Origin: Chthoniobacterales bacterium
GTDB lineage: Bacteria > Verrucomicrobiota > Verrucomicrobiia > Chthoniobacterales > JACTMZ01
DNA: 62,104 nt
Direction: 5' to 3'
NCBI GenBank assembly: GCA_018883245.1
Contig: VEQL01000014.1
Location: 1 to 62,104, forward strand
The notes below the pieces were generated by a model. It saw nothing but the letters and a program-made list of their open reading frames with translations, was not told the origin of the DNA and did not search any database. How positions within the stretch are numbered: the stretch's first letter is position 1; the number at the start of each line of letters is the position of its first letter. Positions 43,243 to 51,484 of this stretch are shown piece by piece. Both the position numbers and the translations under genes were made by a program.

Positions 43243-43996
43243 GATGTTTGTGCAGCGCGTCGCGCAGTATTTGGACGAAATGCAGCGTCTTGACCGGCCG
43301 TCCCTCGCGCTCGGCCAACCCTCCGAGGTGCATGAGGCAACTCATGTCGCCGGAGACGATGAAATCGGGGTGCGCGGCGCGGATGTTTTCCAACTTGAGT
43401 TCGCCCATGGCGGTGGAAACGTTGGGAAAGCTGACGGAAAATGTGCCACCGAAGCCGCAGCACTGCTCCCCTTCGCCGAACGGCACGATTTCGAGGCCTT
43501 TGATGGACTGCAAAAGTTGCAGGACGGCCGGACCGCTGGCCGTGCCGCGGGTGTGGCACGCGCGGTGAAAAGCAATCTTGGCGTTGAATTCACCCGGCCA
43601 CTCCTTGATGCCAAGGGCATTAACGAGGTAATCGCCCAGCTCCCACGTGCGGCCGCCGACTTGCTCGATTGCCGCGCGGTCTTTCTCGCCTTCGAATTCC
43701 AGCGTCGATCCATGGAACATCATGGCCGCACACGAACCTGAAGGGACGACTATCGGGTCGGTGCCGGCGAAAACGCCTGCAGTGTGGCGCATGACACTTC
43801 GTGCGGCGGGCCACTGGCCGCAGTTGAAAGCGGGCTGGCCGCAACACGTCTGGTTCTCGGGAAAATCGACCTCGCAGCCCGCGTGCTCAAGCACCTCGAC
43901 GGTTGCCTTGGCCACGTCATCGTAAAAGGCATCGCAGAGGCAGGTGGCCATCAATTGGACACGCTTTCCCTTGGGCCTGGCGGCTAGGTTGATCAT
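43223..43996 (-). CDS. lutA: LutA-like protein (two CCG domains)
   Basis: A 257-residue CCG-domain protein. Two cysteine-rich motifs are visible: ENQTCCGQPAFNCGQWPAAR and GEQCCGFGGTFSVSFP, each followed about 35-40 residues later by a lone or paired Cys (GSCAAMMFHGS; GDMSCLMHLGG). Such proteins bind [4Fe-4S] clusters of the heterodisulfide-reductase type and are the third component of the LutABC lactate dehydrogenase. It follows rhaB with a 4-bp overlap, which ties lactate oxidation directly to the sugar kinase transcript. Confidence 0.93.
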   Translation of the reverse strand: MINLAARPKGKRVQLMATCLCDAFYDDVAKATVEVLEHAGCEVDFPENQTCCGQPAFNCGQWPAARSVMRHTAGVFAGTDPIVVPSGSCAAMMFHGSTLEFEGEKDRAAIEQVGGRTWELGDYLVNALGIKEWPGEFNAKIAFHRACHTRGTASGPAVLQLLQSIKGLEIVPFGEGEQCCGFGGTFSVSFPNVSTAMGELKLENIRAAHPDFIVSGDMSCLMHLGGLAEREGRPVKTLHFVQILRDALHKHHGTAGD

Positions 43997-45462
43997 GAGG
44001 CAGAGAGGACTTTGTCGAACTTCGCCGCTTTATCGTCCCAAAGCGCGGTGTCGCGCGGCGTGAATTCACCGATTTCGAAAGATCTTCCGATCAAATCCCT
44101 CCCGTCGTCCAGCGAAGCGAGATCCCCGCAGGCGATCATCTGTGCGACGACATTGCCCAGCGCCGTGGCTTCAGACGGTCCCGCCAAAACACGCAGGCCG
44201 CCGGCATCGGCGGTCATCTGGTTGAGCAGCGCGTTGCGCGATCCCCCGCCGACGATATGCAGGGTGTCGGGAAAGTCGGGCATCCACTGTTTCATCGTGC
44301 GCAAGAGCAGACGATATTTCAGCGCCAAACTCTCGAAAATAATGCGCGTCGTTTCCGCGCGGCTGCCCGGCGCATTCTGCCCGGATTTGGAAAGCCACGC
44401 GGCGATTGCAGCGGGCATGTCGCACGGACGGGAAAACTCGGGAGCGTCCGGGTCGATGAAGCCATCTGTCTTCGTGCCCGCAGCCTTGGCCACGATGGAC
44501 TCGTATTCGAGCTTCTCGCCCCCGCGCTCCCAATTGCGCTTGCATTCCTGCAGAAGCCACATGCCGGCGACGTTCTTGAGGAAACGTGTTGTGCCACCCA
44601 GCCCCTGCTCGTTGGAAAACCTCGCCGCACACGTCGCTGCGGTCACGATAGGATCCGGAAGTTCGCGCCCGATCAGCGACCAAGTTCCGGAACTGATGAA
44701 CAAAGGGTTCTTCCCGCGGGCCGGAACCCCGGCCACGGCGGAGGCGGTGTCATGGCTGCCGCACAGGACCACCTTGATCTTGCCGGGCTTTCCATCATCG
44801 CCGCGCAGATTGCCCGCAATGGTGCAGGGTTCGCTCACGGGCGGGAGAAGGGCAGCCGGAATACCAAGTTTTTCCGCAAGTTCTTTGTCCCACTCCGCGG
44901 CACCGGCCTTGAGCAAACCCGAGGTGCTGGCGATGGTGCGCTCGACGGTTTGCTCGCCGCCGAGCCAGTAAGTCAGCAGATCCGGAACAAAAGCGAGACG
45001 CGTTGCCGCTTTCACCGCCGCCGGGTGCTGCCGCGTCTCGGCGAACAACTGGTAAATCGAGTTGAAGAACATCGGCTGGATGCCCGTGCGACGGTAAAGT
45101 TCGTCCGCATTCACCAAGGCATCCACCGCCTCCATGGCCCCGTCGGTGCGTGAATCGCGATACATCCACGGCATTCCCAAGAGCCTTCCACCCGCATCGA
45201 GCAAGCCGTAATCGACGCCCCACGTGTCCACCGAGACGGAGACAACATCGTTGCCGTGCGCCGCCACGGCTTTCGCGATTCCCTTGCGGATGTCCGCGTA
45301 AATCCGGAGCAGATCCCAGTGCCAACCGTCGGGCAAAAGCATGCCGCCGGTCGGAAACCGCGCCATCTCCTCCAGCATGATTTTGCGGCCGTCAAAAATT
45401 CCGGCCATCACACGTCCGCTGTCCGCGCCGAGATCGGCTGCCAGGTAAACACGTTTTTTCAT
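43993..45462 (-). CDS. rhaB: Rhamnulokinase (FGGY family)
   Basis: A 489-residue FGGY sugar kinase. The N-terminal ATPase fold starts YLAADLGADSGRVMAGIFDG, with VSVSVDTWGVDYGLLDAGGR (catalytic Asp and the GxDY motif) at about 75 and the C-terminal signature SGTWSLIGRELPD, IVGGGSRNALLNQMTADAGG. The DLGADSGR and WGVDYGLLD forms are those of rhamnulokinases. It makes L-rhamnulose-1-phosphate, the substrate for the class II aldolase in the BMC operon; fuculose is an alternative. Operon with deoR (3 bp upstream) and lutABC. Confidence 0.9.
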   Translation of the reverse strand: MKKRVYLAADLGADSGRVMAGIFDGRKIMLEEMARFPTGGMLLPDGWHWDLLRIYADIRKGIAKAVAAHGNDVVSVSVDTWGVDYGLLDAGGRLLGMPWMYRDSRTDGAMEAVDALVNADELYRRTGIQPMFFNSIYQLFAETRQHPAAVKAATRLAFVPDLLTYWLGGEQTVERTIASTSGLLKAGAAEWDKELAEKLGIPAALLPPVSEPCTIAGNLRGDDGKPGKIKVVLCGSHDTASAVAGVPARGKNPLFISSGTWSLIGRELPDPIVTAATCAARFSNEQGLGGTTRFLKNVAGMWLLQECKRNWERGGEKLEYESIVAKAAGTKTDGFIDPDAPEFSRPCDMPAAIAAWLSKSGQNAPGSRAETTRIIFESLALKYRLLLRTMKQWMPDFPDTLHIVGGGSRNALLNQMTADAGGLRVLAGPSEATALGNVVAQMIACGDLASLDDGRDLIGRSFEIGEFTPRDTALWDDKAAKFDKVLSAS

Positions 45463-45465
45463 CGG

Positions 45466-46233
45466 TCAATCTTCATTTGCTGCCTGCACGCGCAGCCCCT
45501 GGGCCTTGACCACTTCGGAAACCTGCGGGGGCAAGGGGCGGTCGGTGATCCATAAATCAATTTCACCCGGGCGCGCGAAAAAGTAGCTGGATGCCAAGCC
45601 GACTTTGGAGGAATCGGCCAGCAGGATGACTTCGTCGGACCGCTCCATCACCGCATGCTTGAGGCGGGCATGCACCTCGCCCGCGTCGCTCATGCCACGC
45701 TGGGGATCCACGCCGCGGCAGGAAAGAAACGCGGCATCGAGGTGATAGATGTCCAAAGCTTTCTCGGACGCCCATCCGCCGGTGGAGAGCGAACTGGCCC
45801 TGAGACTTCCACCGAGCAAAACGCAGTCGATGTCGCTTTTTTCCGCAAGCGCCATCGCGATCTGCAGGCCGTTGGTTACCACGGTGAGCGGTTGCTCGGG
45901 CAACATGAAAGCCAGCTGGAGCACCGTGGTGCTGGCGTCGAAGTAAACCGTCTGCCCCACTTTGATCCGCGCCATGGCGGCGGCGGCGATGGCTTGCTTG
46001 GCACCGATATTCTGCTCCGCGCGATCCTGAACGGGCGATTCGCGCCGGTTGGCGTCCAATCGAACGGCTCCTCCATGCGATCGCATGAGCATTCCCTCGG
46101 CTGCGAGCTTCTCGAAATCCCTCCGCACCGTCTCTTCGGTGACCCCCAGCGCTTGGGCCACCTGGGAAGTCCGGATGCTTCCTTGGGCGTTCACCCTTTC
46201 AAGCAGCCAGCGATGACGTTCTACAGCGAGCAT
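45466..46233 (-). CDS. DeoR-family transcriptional regulator
   Basis: 255 residues from the ATG at 46233 (MLAVERHRWLLERVNAQGSI), the standard DeoR beginning; an upstream GTG at 46269 is less likely. HTH: SQVAQALGVTEETVRRDFEK, then EGMLMRSHGGAVRLD. The C-terminal sugar-phosphate isomerase-like sensor has the typical YFDASTTVLQLA, VVTNGLQIAMAL, LLGGSLR and DEVILLADSSKVG blocks. It probably senses a sugar phosphate such as rhamnulose-1-phosphate or DHAP and controls both its own operon and the divergent BMC operon through the repeats at 46257-46289. Confidence 0.93.
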   Translation of the reverse strand: MLAVERHRWLLERVNAQGSIRTSQVAQALGVTEETVRRDFEKLAAEGMLMRSHGGAVRLDANRRESPVQDRAEQNIGAKQAIAAAAMARIKVGQTVYFDASTTVLQLAFMLPEQPLTVVTNGLQIAMALAEKSDIDCVLLGGSLRASSLSTGGWASEKALDIYHLDAAFLSCRGVDPQRGMSDAGEVHARLKHAVMERSDEVILLADSSKVGLASSYFFARPGEIDLWITDRPLPPQVSEVVKAQGLRVQAANED

Positions 46234-46256
46234 GGGGAAAAATGAGGCCAGTTTGT

Positions 46257-46289
46257 GGATAACTCCCACTATTATCCGACTCCATTATC
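46257..46289. promoter_or_regulatory. Putative DeoR operator in the divergent rhaB-lut / BMC promoter region
   Basis: GGATAA (46257-46262) and TTATCC (46272-46277) form a 6-bp inverted repeat with a 9-base spacer; a further ATTATC lies at 46284-46289, 13 bp after the ATTATC at 46271. The whole intergenic stretch 46234-46388 is AT-rich, in contrast to its flanks, and separates two divergent operons. It is the natural binding place for the DeoR protein. Promoter boxes within it cannot be fixed by eye. Confidence 0.55.
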
Positions 46290-46388
46290 AAACAAGAAAA
46301 AAAACAGTTGCGCAGGCAGAAACAAAGACATACACAACAAATCCTACTTTACACCGACAATAATTTTCCTTCTTCGAGCTAAACGTTA

Positions 46389-46826
46389 ATGCCACCTCAA
46401 ATTGCTTCCGAAAAGACAGTTAGCCGCCGGTTCGGCAAGTTGCCAACCATTGATCCCGAGGATATTCCCAACCGAGTTCGAGACATCGCCATGATGCGCG
46501 GCCTGGGTTATTCCTTCCGCGAGATCGCCCAGCAGTTCCACGTCACACCCCAAGCCATCTCGCTGATGCTTTCGCGGCACCGCCGCTCCCTCAAGTTGCT
46601 CAACGGCGCCACGGAACTTACAAATCTCTCCGCCCGCGCGGCCAACGCCCTCGGGCGGCACGGAATTTCCGGGCGAAGCGAGGCGCGCAGCAAAAACGTT
46701 CTGGAACTGCTCAGCAACGAGCGGAATTGCGGACGCAAAACGCTCGACGAAATCGAGCGCTGGCTATCCGAGCCCGGGGAGCAACCCGCTCACCGCATGA
46801 ACGGCAATGTTTGCGGCATGAGCTGA
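46389..46826 (+). CDS. HTH protein with RNA polymerase alpha-CTD-like tail, first in the BMC operon
   Basis: A 145-residue protein in two parts. Residues about 25-68 are an HTH of the sigma-70 region 4/DUF-like kind: VRDIAMMRGLGYSFREIAQQ then FHVTPQAISLMLSRH. Residues about 75-130 match the RNA polymerase alpha C-terminal domain: LTNLSARAANALGRHGISGR and a later NCGRKTLDEIERWL, which correspond to the L-S-x-R-x-x-N-x-L and N-(F/C)-G-x-K-(S/T)-L-x-E-I motifs. A protein that combines its own DNA-binding unit with an alpha-CTD-like module could recruit or mimic polymerase at the BMC promoter. It is the first gene after the divergent regulatory region. No characterised homologue is recalled. Confidence 0.75.
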   Translation: MPPQIASEKTVSRRFGKLPTIDPEDIPNRVRDIAMMRGLGYSFREIAQQFHVTPQAISLMLSRHRRSLKLLNGATELTNLSARAANALGRHGISGRSEARSKNVLELLSNERNCGRKTLDEIERWLSEPGEQPAHRMNGNVCGMS

Positions 46827-46889
46827 GCCTCGCAACGCCACACCAGCATCCCCGCACCTACTTTGACAACCCACCATCCCGAGAAACCC

Positions 46890-47555
46890 GTGTCTCATCC
46901 CTCACGTCAGACAGTCGAATCGCTGGTCCGGGAAATTCTGCTCAAGCAATTTGCCAACGCTCCCACGGGAGGCGCTGCCCCCACGCTCTTGGTCAACAGC
47001 TCCGCACGCCACATGCACATCTCCCCGGAGAACCTCCAGGTTCTGTTCGGCCCCGGCGCGGAACTCACGGTCCACAAATGGCTCTACCAGGAGGGCCAGT
47101 TCGCCTCCGAGCAAACCGTCACGCTCATCGGCCCGCGCAAGCGAATCATCCCCAACCTTCGGATTCTCGGCCCTTGCCGCAACCTCACGCAGGTCGAGCT
47201 TGCCCTCACAGATGCCATCCAACTCGGCATCGACATACCTGTGCGGATGTCCGGCGACATTGACGGCACGCCCGGCGCCTACATCATGGGCCCCAAAGGC
47301 ATGCTCGAGATGAAAAACGGCGTCATACGCGCCGCGCGGCACGTCCACATGTCCCCCGAAGACGCCAAATTCTACGGCGTGAAGCACCTCGACAAGATCG
47401 GCCTTCGCGTCACCGCTCCCGGCTGCACCACCGTTTTCGACGACTTGATCGTCCGCGTGGACCCCACCTTCAAACTGGAGGTCCATATTGACACGGACGA
47501 AGCCAACGCCTGTGATCTTGACAGGGCAAACAAGGTCGAACTAATTTCACGTTGA
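46890..47555 (+). CDS. pduL: Phosphotransacylase PduL
   Basis: The PduL family is shown by two zinc-binding blocks: NSSARHMHISPENLQVLFGP and RAARHVHMSPEDAKFYGVKH (H-x-H sites), between which comes VTLIGPRKRIIPNLRILGPC. The enzyme exchanges CoA and phosphate, here most likely lactyl-CoA to lactyl-phosphate, recycling CoA inside the shell. The start is uncertain: GTG at 46890 gives an N-terminus SHPSRQTVESLVREILLKQF, an amphipathic helix that acts as encapsulation peptide; a TTG at 46863 would add nine residues. No clear ribosome binding site precedes either. Confidence 0.93.
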   Translation: MSHPSRQTVESLVREILLKQFANAPTGGAAPTLLVNSSARHMHISPENLQVLFGPGAELTVHKWLYQEGQFASEQTVTLIGPRKRIIPNLRILGPCRNLTQVELALTDAIQLGIDIPVRMSGDIDGTPGAYIMGPKGMLEMKNGVIRAARHVHMSPEDAKFYGVKHLDKIGLRVTAPGCTTVFDDLIVRVDPTFKLEVHIDTDEANACDLDRANKVELISR

Positions 47556-47586
47556 CAACCCACACTCAATCCAACATAAAACCAAC

Positions 47587-47856
47587 ATGAACCAAGCAAT
47601 CGGACTCATTGAAACCCGAGGTTACGCCGGACTGGTCGAGGCAAGTGATGCCATGGTCAAAGCCGCGAACGTCGAACTCATCAAATCTATCCCCATCGGC
47701 GGCGCCATGATCACCACGATCGTGCGCGGCGATGTGGGCAGCGTCAAAGCCGCCGTCGAGGCCGGCAAGGAAACCGCCACCCGCGTGGGCAACCTCGTGG
47801 CCGGCCACGTTATTCCCCGCCCCGCGCCGGAACTTCTCGCGTTCTTCACCGCCTAA
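47587..47856 (+). CDS. BMC-H hexameric shell protein 1
   Basis: An 89-residue single BMC domain: [40 protein letters not shown] (the pore-lining loop), [16 protein letters not shown], then [16 protein letters not shown]. Hexamers of such proteins tile the facets of the microcompartment. The pore loop sequence IPIGGAM differs from those of the other two BMC-H here. Preceded by pduL (31 bp) and followed by the second shell gene (23 bp). Confidence 0.96.
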   Translation: MNQAIGLIETRGYAGLVEASDAMVKAANVELIKSIPIGGAMITTIVRGDVGSVKAAVEAGKETATRVGNLVAGHVIPRPAPELLAFFTA

Positions 47857-47879
47857 TCCAAACCAACCACACCAAAATT

Positions 47880-48173
47880 ATGTCCGGACAAGCACTCGGA
47901 ATGATCGAAACAAAGGGCCTCGTTTCCCAGTTTGAAGCAACTGACGCGATGCTCAAAGCCGCCAATGTCGAACTCGTCGGCTGGGAAAAAGTCGGCTCGG
48001 GACACGTAGCCACGTTTATTCGCGGCGAAGTCGCGGCCGTCAAAGCTGCCGTCGAAGCCGGCGCCACAGCCGCCGCCTCCATCGGCGAAGTGATCGCGGT
48101 CCACGTCATCCCCCGCCCGCACGGGGACCTCGCCAAGTTGGGCAAATTCGTTGCCGGCAAAGCCGCGAAATAA
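47880..48173 (+). CDS. BMC-H hexameric shell protein 2
   Basis: A 97-residue BMC domain: [40 protein letters not shown] (pore loop with GSGH), [36 protein letters not shown], plus a C-terminal Lys/Ala tail (KFVAGKAAK) longer than in paralogue 1. The tail could interact with cargo or cytosol-facing surfaces. Together with 1 and 3 it gives the shell a set of hexamers with different pores. Confidence 0.96.
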   Translation: MSGQALGMIETKGLVSQFEATDAMLKAANVELVGWEKVGSGHVATFIRGEVAAVKAAVEAGATAAASIGEVIAVHVIPRPHGDLAKLGKFVAGKAAK

Positions 48174-48180
48174 TCCGCCC

Positions 48181-49383
48181 ATGCCCGAAACCCGCCAGGT
48201 CTTGGTCGCCAACCTCGGCAGCACCTCGTTCAAGTTCCGCTTGTATGAGATGCCTAACGAGCGTTTGCTGGCCAAAGGCGGATTCGAGCGCCTCGGCTCC
48301 GACCGCGCCGCATGGAAAATCACCGTCGGCGACGGACCGGAAAAAAGCGGCCAGGGCGACGTGGTCACCCACGAGGATGCGATCCGCCTGACCGACAAGG
48401 AACTCGGCGGGCTTGCTCATCTCGCGGCCGTCGGCTTCAAACCTGTCATGGCCCGCGGAATCTCGGGCACGCAGTTCATGGACGGGCGCGTCCTTGCAGC
48501 GATGGAAGACATCGCCTCGCTGCTTCCCGCGCACAATCCGCCCTACATCCACGGCGTGCGCCTTTTCAACAAGTTGTATCCTTCCCTGCCATGCATCGGC
48601 ACTTTCGAGACGGCATTTTACGACCGGGTTCCGGAGCACAATCGCCGCTTCCCCGTGCCGCTGGAGTGGAAAAACAAATACGGCGTCGCCCGCTACGGCT
48701 TCCACGGCGCCAGCCACCGCTACATAAGCGAGCGCACGGCCGAGCTGCGAGGCTCGGATAAAACGCGGCTTGTCTCCTGCCACCTCGGCGGAAGTTCGTC
48801 CATGGCCGCGGTCAAAAACGGCGTCGCCATCGACTCGACTTGGGGAATGACCGCGCAAAGCGGCCTGCCGCAGAACAACCGTGCCGGCGATTTCGATTGC
48901 TTCGCCATGATCTATCTCGCCCGCGAGTGCGGCCTCGGCTGGGATGCCGTGGAGAAAGCCCTCGCCTCGGACTCCGGCTTGAAAGGTATGTCCGGACTGC
49001 AGACCGGCGACATGCGCGACTTGAGAGAGGCGGCCAACGCGGGCAACAAGGACGCCCAAACTGCCATCGCCGTCTTTGTCGCCGCCATCCGCAAATATCT
49101 CGGACAATTTTTTGTCGAACTCGACGGACTCGACGTCCTCGTTTTCACCGCGGGCATCGGCGAGAACAACCCCGACCTGCGCGCCGAAATCTGTGCAAAC
49201 CTCGACTGCCTCGGACTCAAACTCGACGCGGCCGCCAACGCTGCCTGCCGCGCGACGGAGGCCGTCATCAGCGCACCGGATTCCAAAGTCGAAGTGCGTG
49301 TCATTCCCACCAACGAGGAAATCGTGATCGCCCGCAACGCCTGGCGCCTCCTGCAGGAACATCCACAACAGCAAGCCGCCTGA
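48181..49383 (+). CDS. ackA: Acetate kinase family enzyme of the BMC operon
   Basis: 400 residues from the ATG at 48181 (MPETRQVLVANLGSTSFKFR). The ASKHA motifs are VLVANLGSTSFKF (phosphate 1), RYGFHGASHRYI (acetate kinase signature), LVSCHLGGSSSMAAVKNGVA and FTAGIGENNPDLRAEI. Normal acetate kinases have N-x-G-S-S-S; here Ser is replaced by Thr in GSTSFK. In this setting the substrate is probably lactyl-phosphate (or acetyl/propionyl-phosphate) with ATP formed. Its position between shell genes, 7 bp after BMC-H 2, is typical of the PVM-type locus. No encapsulation peptide is visible at either end. Confidence 0.93.
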   Translation: MPETRQVLVANLGSTSFKFRLYEMPNERLLAKGGFERLGSDRAAWKITVGDGPEKSGQGDVVTHEDAIRLTDKELGGLAHLAAVGFKPVMARGISGTQFMDGRVLAAMEDIASLLPAHNPPYIHGVRLFNKLYPSLPCIGTFETAFYDRVPEHNRRFPVPLEWKNKYGVARYGFHGASHRYISERTAELRGSDKTRLVSCHLGGSSSMAAVKNGVAIDSTWGMTAQSGLPQNNRAGDFDCFAMIYLARECGLGWDAVEKALASDSGLKGMSGLQTGDMRDLREAANAGNKDAQTAIAVFVAAIRKYLGQFFVELDGLDVLVFTAGIGENNPDLRAEICANLDCLGLKLDAAANAACRATEAVISAPDSKVEVRVIPTNEEIVIARNAWRLLQEHPQQQAA

Positions 49384-49416
49384 ATTTCTCCAACAAACCT
49401 CAAACCAACAAACCAT

Positions 49417-49695
49417 ATGCAACAAGCCCTAGGAATGATCGAAACGCGCGGCCTCGTCGCCCTTGTCGAGGCGACCGACGCCATGCTCAAATCCGCCAAC
49501 GTCGAGCTGGCCGGTCCCATGACCCAAGTCGGCAACGCCATGGTCACCGTCTGCGTGACCGGCGATGTCGCCGCGGTCAAAGCAGCCACCGAAGCCGGAC
49601 GCGCCGCGGCCCAGTCCCTCGGCGAAATCGTCTCCGTGAGCGTCATTGCCCGACCGAATCCCGAGACCTCGGTGATCCTGCCAAAGGCCAAATAA
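49417..49695 (+). CDS. BMC-H hexameric shell protein 3
   Basis: A 92-residue BMC domain: ALGMIETRGLVALVEATDAM, KSANVELAGPMTQVGNAMVT (pore loop with GNAM), VCVTGDVAAVKAAT, SVSVIARPNPETSVILPKAK. The Arg usually found in IVRGDV is replaced by Thr (VTGDV), which may change packing or permeability. It follows ackA by 33 bp and precedes the first BMC-P by 4 bp. Confidence 0.96.
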   Translation: MQQALGMIETRGLVALVEATDAMLKSANVELAGPMTQVGNAMVTVCVTGDVAAVKAATEAGRAAAQSLGEIVSVSVIARPNPETSVILPKAK

Positions 49696-49699
49696 CGCC

Positions 49700-50008
49700 A
49701 TGATCCTGGCGCAGGTCGAAGGCAGCATCGTCGCGACGAAGAAGAACCCCAAAATGACGGGGGCGAAATTCCTCTTCGTCCGCCCGCTCGTGGTGGACAA
49801 GCCGGATGCCGTGGAATTGCGCCCAGGCAGTTCGACCCTCGTCGCCGTGGATTCACTCGGCGCCGGCGAAGGCGAAGTCGTCCTCGTAGTGCAGGGCAGC
49901 TCCGCCCGTTTGGCCGGTCCCGACAAAGACTCGCCGGTCGATGCTGTCGTCGTCGGCATCGTGGACACGGTCGATGTCGCCAAACGCAAAATCTACCAAG
50001 CCAAGTAA
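49700..50008 (+). CDS. BMC-P pentameric vertex protein 1 (EutN/CcmL)
   Basis: A 102-residue OB-fold vertex protein with the canonical sequence: MILAQVEGSIVATKKNPKMT, GAKFLFVRPLVV, AVDSLGAGEGEVVLVVQGSS, ARLAGPDKDSPVDAVVVGIV. Pentamers cap the twelve corners of the shell. This copy is the most standard of the three BMC-P proteins here. Confidence 0.96.
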   Translation: MILAQVEGSIVATKKNPKMTGAKFLFVRPLVVDKPDAVELRPGSSTLVAVDSLGAGEGEVVLVVQGSSARLAGPDKDSPVDAVVVGIVDTVDVAKRKIYQAK

Positions 50009-50014
50009 AGCCCA

Positions 50015-51484
50015 ATGAGCGCCATCGACGAACAAATCGTGACCAAAGTGGTGAGCGAGGTGCTCAGCCGCCTCCGCCAACACCAGTCGGCCCCTGCATC
50101 AGCCGTCGCATCCTCCGGATCCCGCGCGTCCGGGGCATCAACCTCCGGATCCTACGGCGTTTACGAGGACATGAACGCGGCTTGCGACGCCGCACAGCAC
50201 TCGTTCGAAAAGCTCCGCGCTGCCGGTGTCTCAGCGCGCAAAAAAGCCATCGCCGTCATCCGCCGCCTCTGCGTCGAGAAAGCCGACGAATGGGGCCGCA
50301 TTGAATTCGAGGAGACCAAGATCGGACGCCTCGAGCACAAGATCGAAAAACTCAAAATCTGCGGCGACCTCGTGCCCGGCGTGGAAATGCTCGAGCGGAT
50401 GGCTTTCAGCGGCGACTTCGGGCTCACCGTCATCGACTTCGCACCGTGGGGAGTCATTGGTGCGGTCACGCCGTCGACCCATAGTGTCCCCACCCTCACC
50501 GGCAACGCCATCAACATGATCGCGGCCGGAAACACCGTTGTCTTCAACACCCACCCGGGTGCCGCGAAGTGCGCTGCGATCGCGATCAAGGCCTACAACG
50601 AGGCAATTGCCAGAGAAACCGGCATCACCGACATGCTTTGCACGGTGACCAAGCCCACCCTCGAGACCTTCCAGCAGATGTGCGCCAACCCGCACGTCAA
50701 ACTCCTCTGCGTCACCGGCGGCCCCGCCGTCGTCGCCGCGGCCATGAAGACCGGCAAGCGCGCCGTCTGCGCCGGGCCCGGCAACCCGCCGGTCGTCGTC
50801 GATGAAACGGCCGACCTTGCCCGCGCCGCCGCCTCGATCATCCAGGGCGCCGCCTATGACAACAATCTCCTCTGCATCGGCGAGAAGGAAGTGTTCGTGG
50901 TGGATTCCGTGGCGGACAAACTCATGGAGGAACTCCGCAAAGCCGGCGCCGTCCAGCTGGATGCGCGGCAAATCGAAGCTCTTGCGGACAAAGCATTCGT
51001 TTTCCCGCAGGGCAAAGGCGCCGGATGCCCGCACCCCGTGGTGAACCGCGACCTCGTCGGCCGCGACGCCGCCGTCTTGGCCAAAGCCATCGGCCTCGAT
51101 GTCCCCGCCTCGACCAAGCTCCTTTTCGGCGAGACCAAGGCGGACAACATCTTCGTCGATGAAGAGCAAATGATGCCCTTTATTCCCGTGGTTCGCGTGA
51201 AAAACGTGGACGAGGCCATCAAGGAGGCAGTCAAGGCCGAGCACGGCTACAAGCACACGGCCATCATGCACTCGCGCAATATCGACGCGCTCACGAAAAT
51301 GGCGCAAGTCGCCGACACCACGCTTTTCATCAAGAACGGACCCTGCATGACCGGCCTCGGGCTCGGCGGCGAAGGCTTCCTCAGCTTCAGCATCGCCACG
51401 CCGACCGGCGAAGGCGTCACCACGCCCATGACCTTCACCCGCTCCCGCCGCTGCGTGATGGTCGAAAACCTCAACCTTTATTGA
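50015..51484 (+). CDS. CoA-acylating aldehyde dehydrogenase (PduP/EutE-like)
   Basis: A 489-residue ALDH. The N-terminus MSAIDEQIVTKVVSEVLSRL is an amphipathic encapsulation helix, followed by a Ser/Ala/Gly linker to about residue 45. The catalytic Cys is in the block AAYDNNLLCIGEKEVFVVDS (about 288), with a NAD-site region GPAVVAAAMKTGKRAVCAGP and the C-terminal VKNVDEAIKEAVKAEHGYKH. It would convert L-lactaldehyde (or propionaldehyde/acetaldehyde) plus CoA to the acyl-CoA with NAD reduction. It is separated from the first BMC-P by 6 bp and its stop overlaps the second BMC-P start. Confidence 0.94.
   Translation: MSAIDEQIVTKVVSEVLSRLRQHQSAPASAVASSGSRASGASTSGSYGVYEDMNAACDAAQHSFEKLRAAGVSARKKAIAVIRRLCVEKADEWGRIEFEETKIGRLEHKIEKLKICGDLVPGVEMLERMAFSGDFGLTVIDFAPWGVIGAVTPSTHSVPTLTGNAINMIAAGNTVVFNTHPGAAKCAAIAIKAYNEAIARETGITDMLCTVTKPTLETFQQMCANPHVKLLCVTGGPAVVAAAMKTGKRAVCAGPGNPPVVVDETADLARAAASIIQGAAYDNNLLCIGEKEVFVVDSVADKLMEELRKAGAVQLDARQIEALADKAFVFPQGKGAGCPHPVVNRDLVGRDAAVLAKAIGLDVPASTKLLFGETKADNIFVDEEQMMPFIPVVRVKNVDEAIKEAVKAEHGYKHTAIMHSRNIDALTKMAQVADTTLFIKNGPCMTGLGLGGEGFLSFSIATPTGEGVTTPMTFTRSRRCVMVENLNLY

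Noticed and set aside
41761-43293. 510-codon plus-strand ORF opposite lutB
   Set aside because: Shadow of lutB; His/Arg-rich composition typical of antisense frames.
48106-49425. 439-codon minus-strand ORF opposite ackA
   Set aside because: Shadow of ackA.
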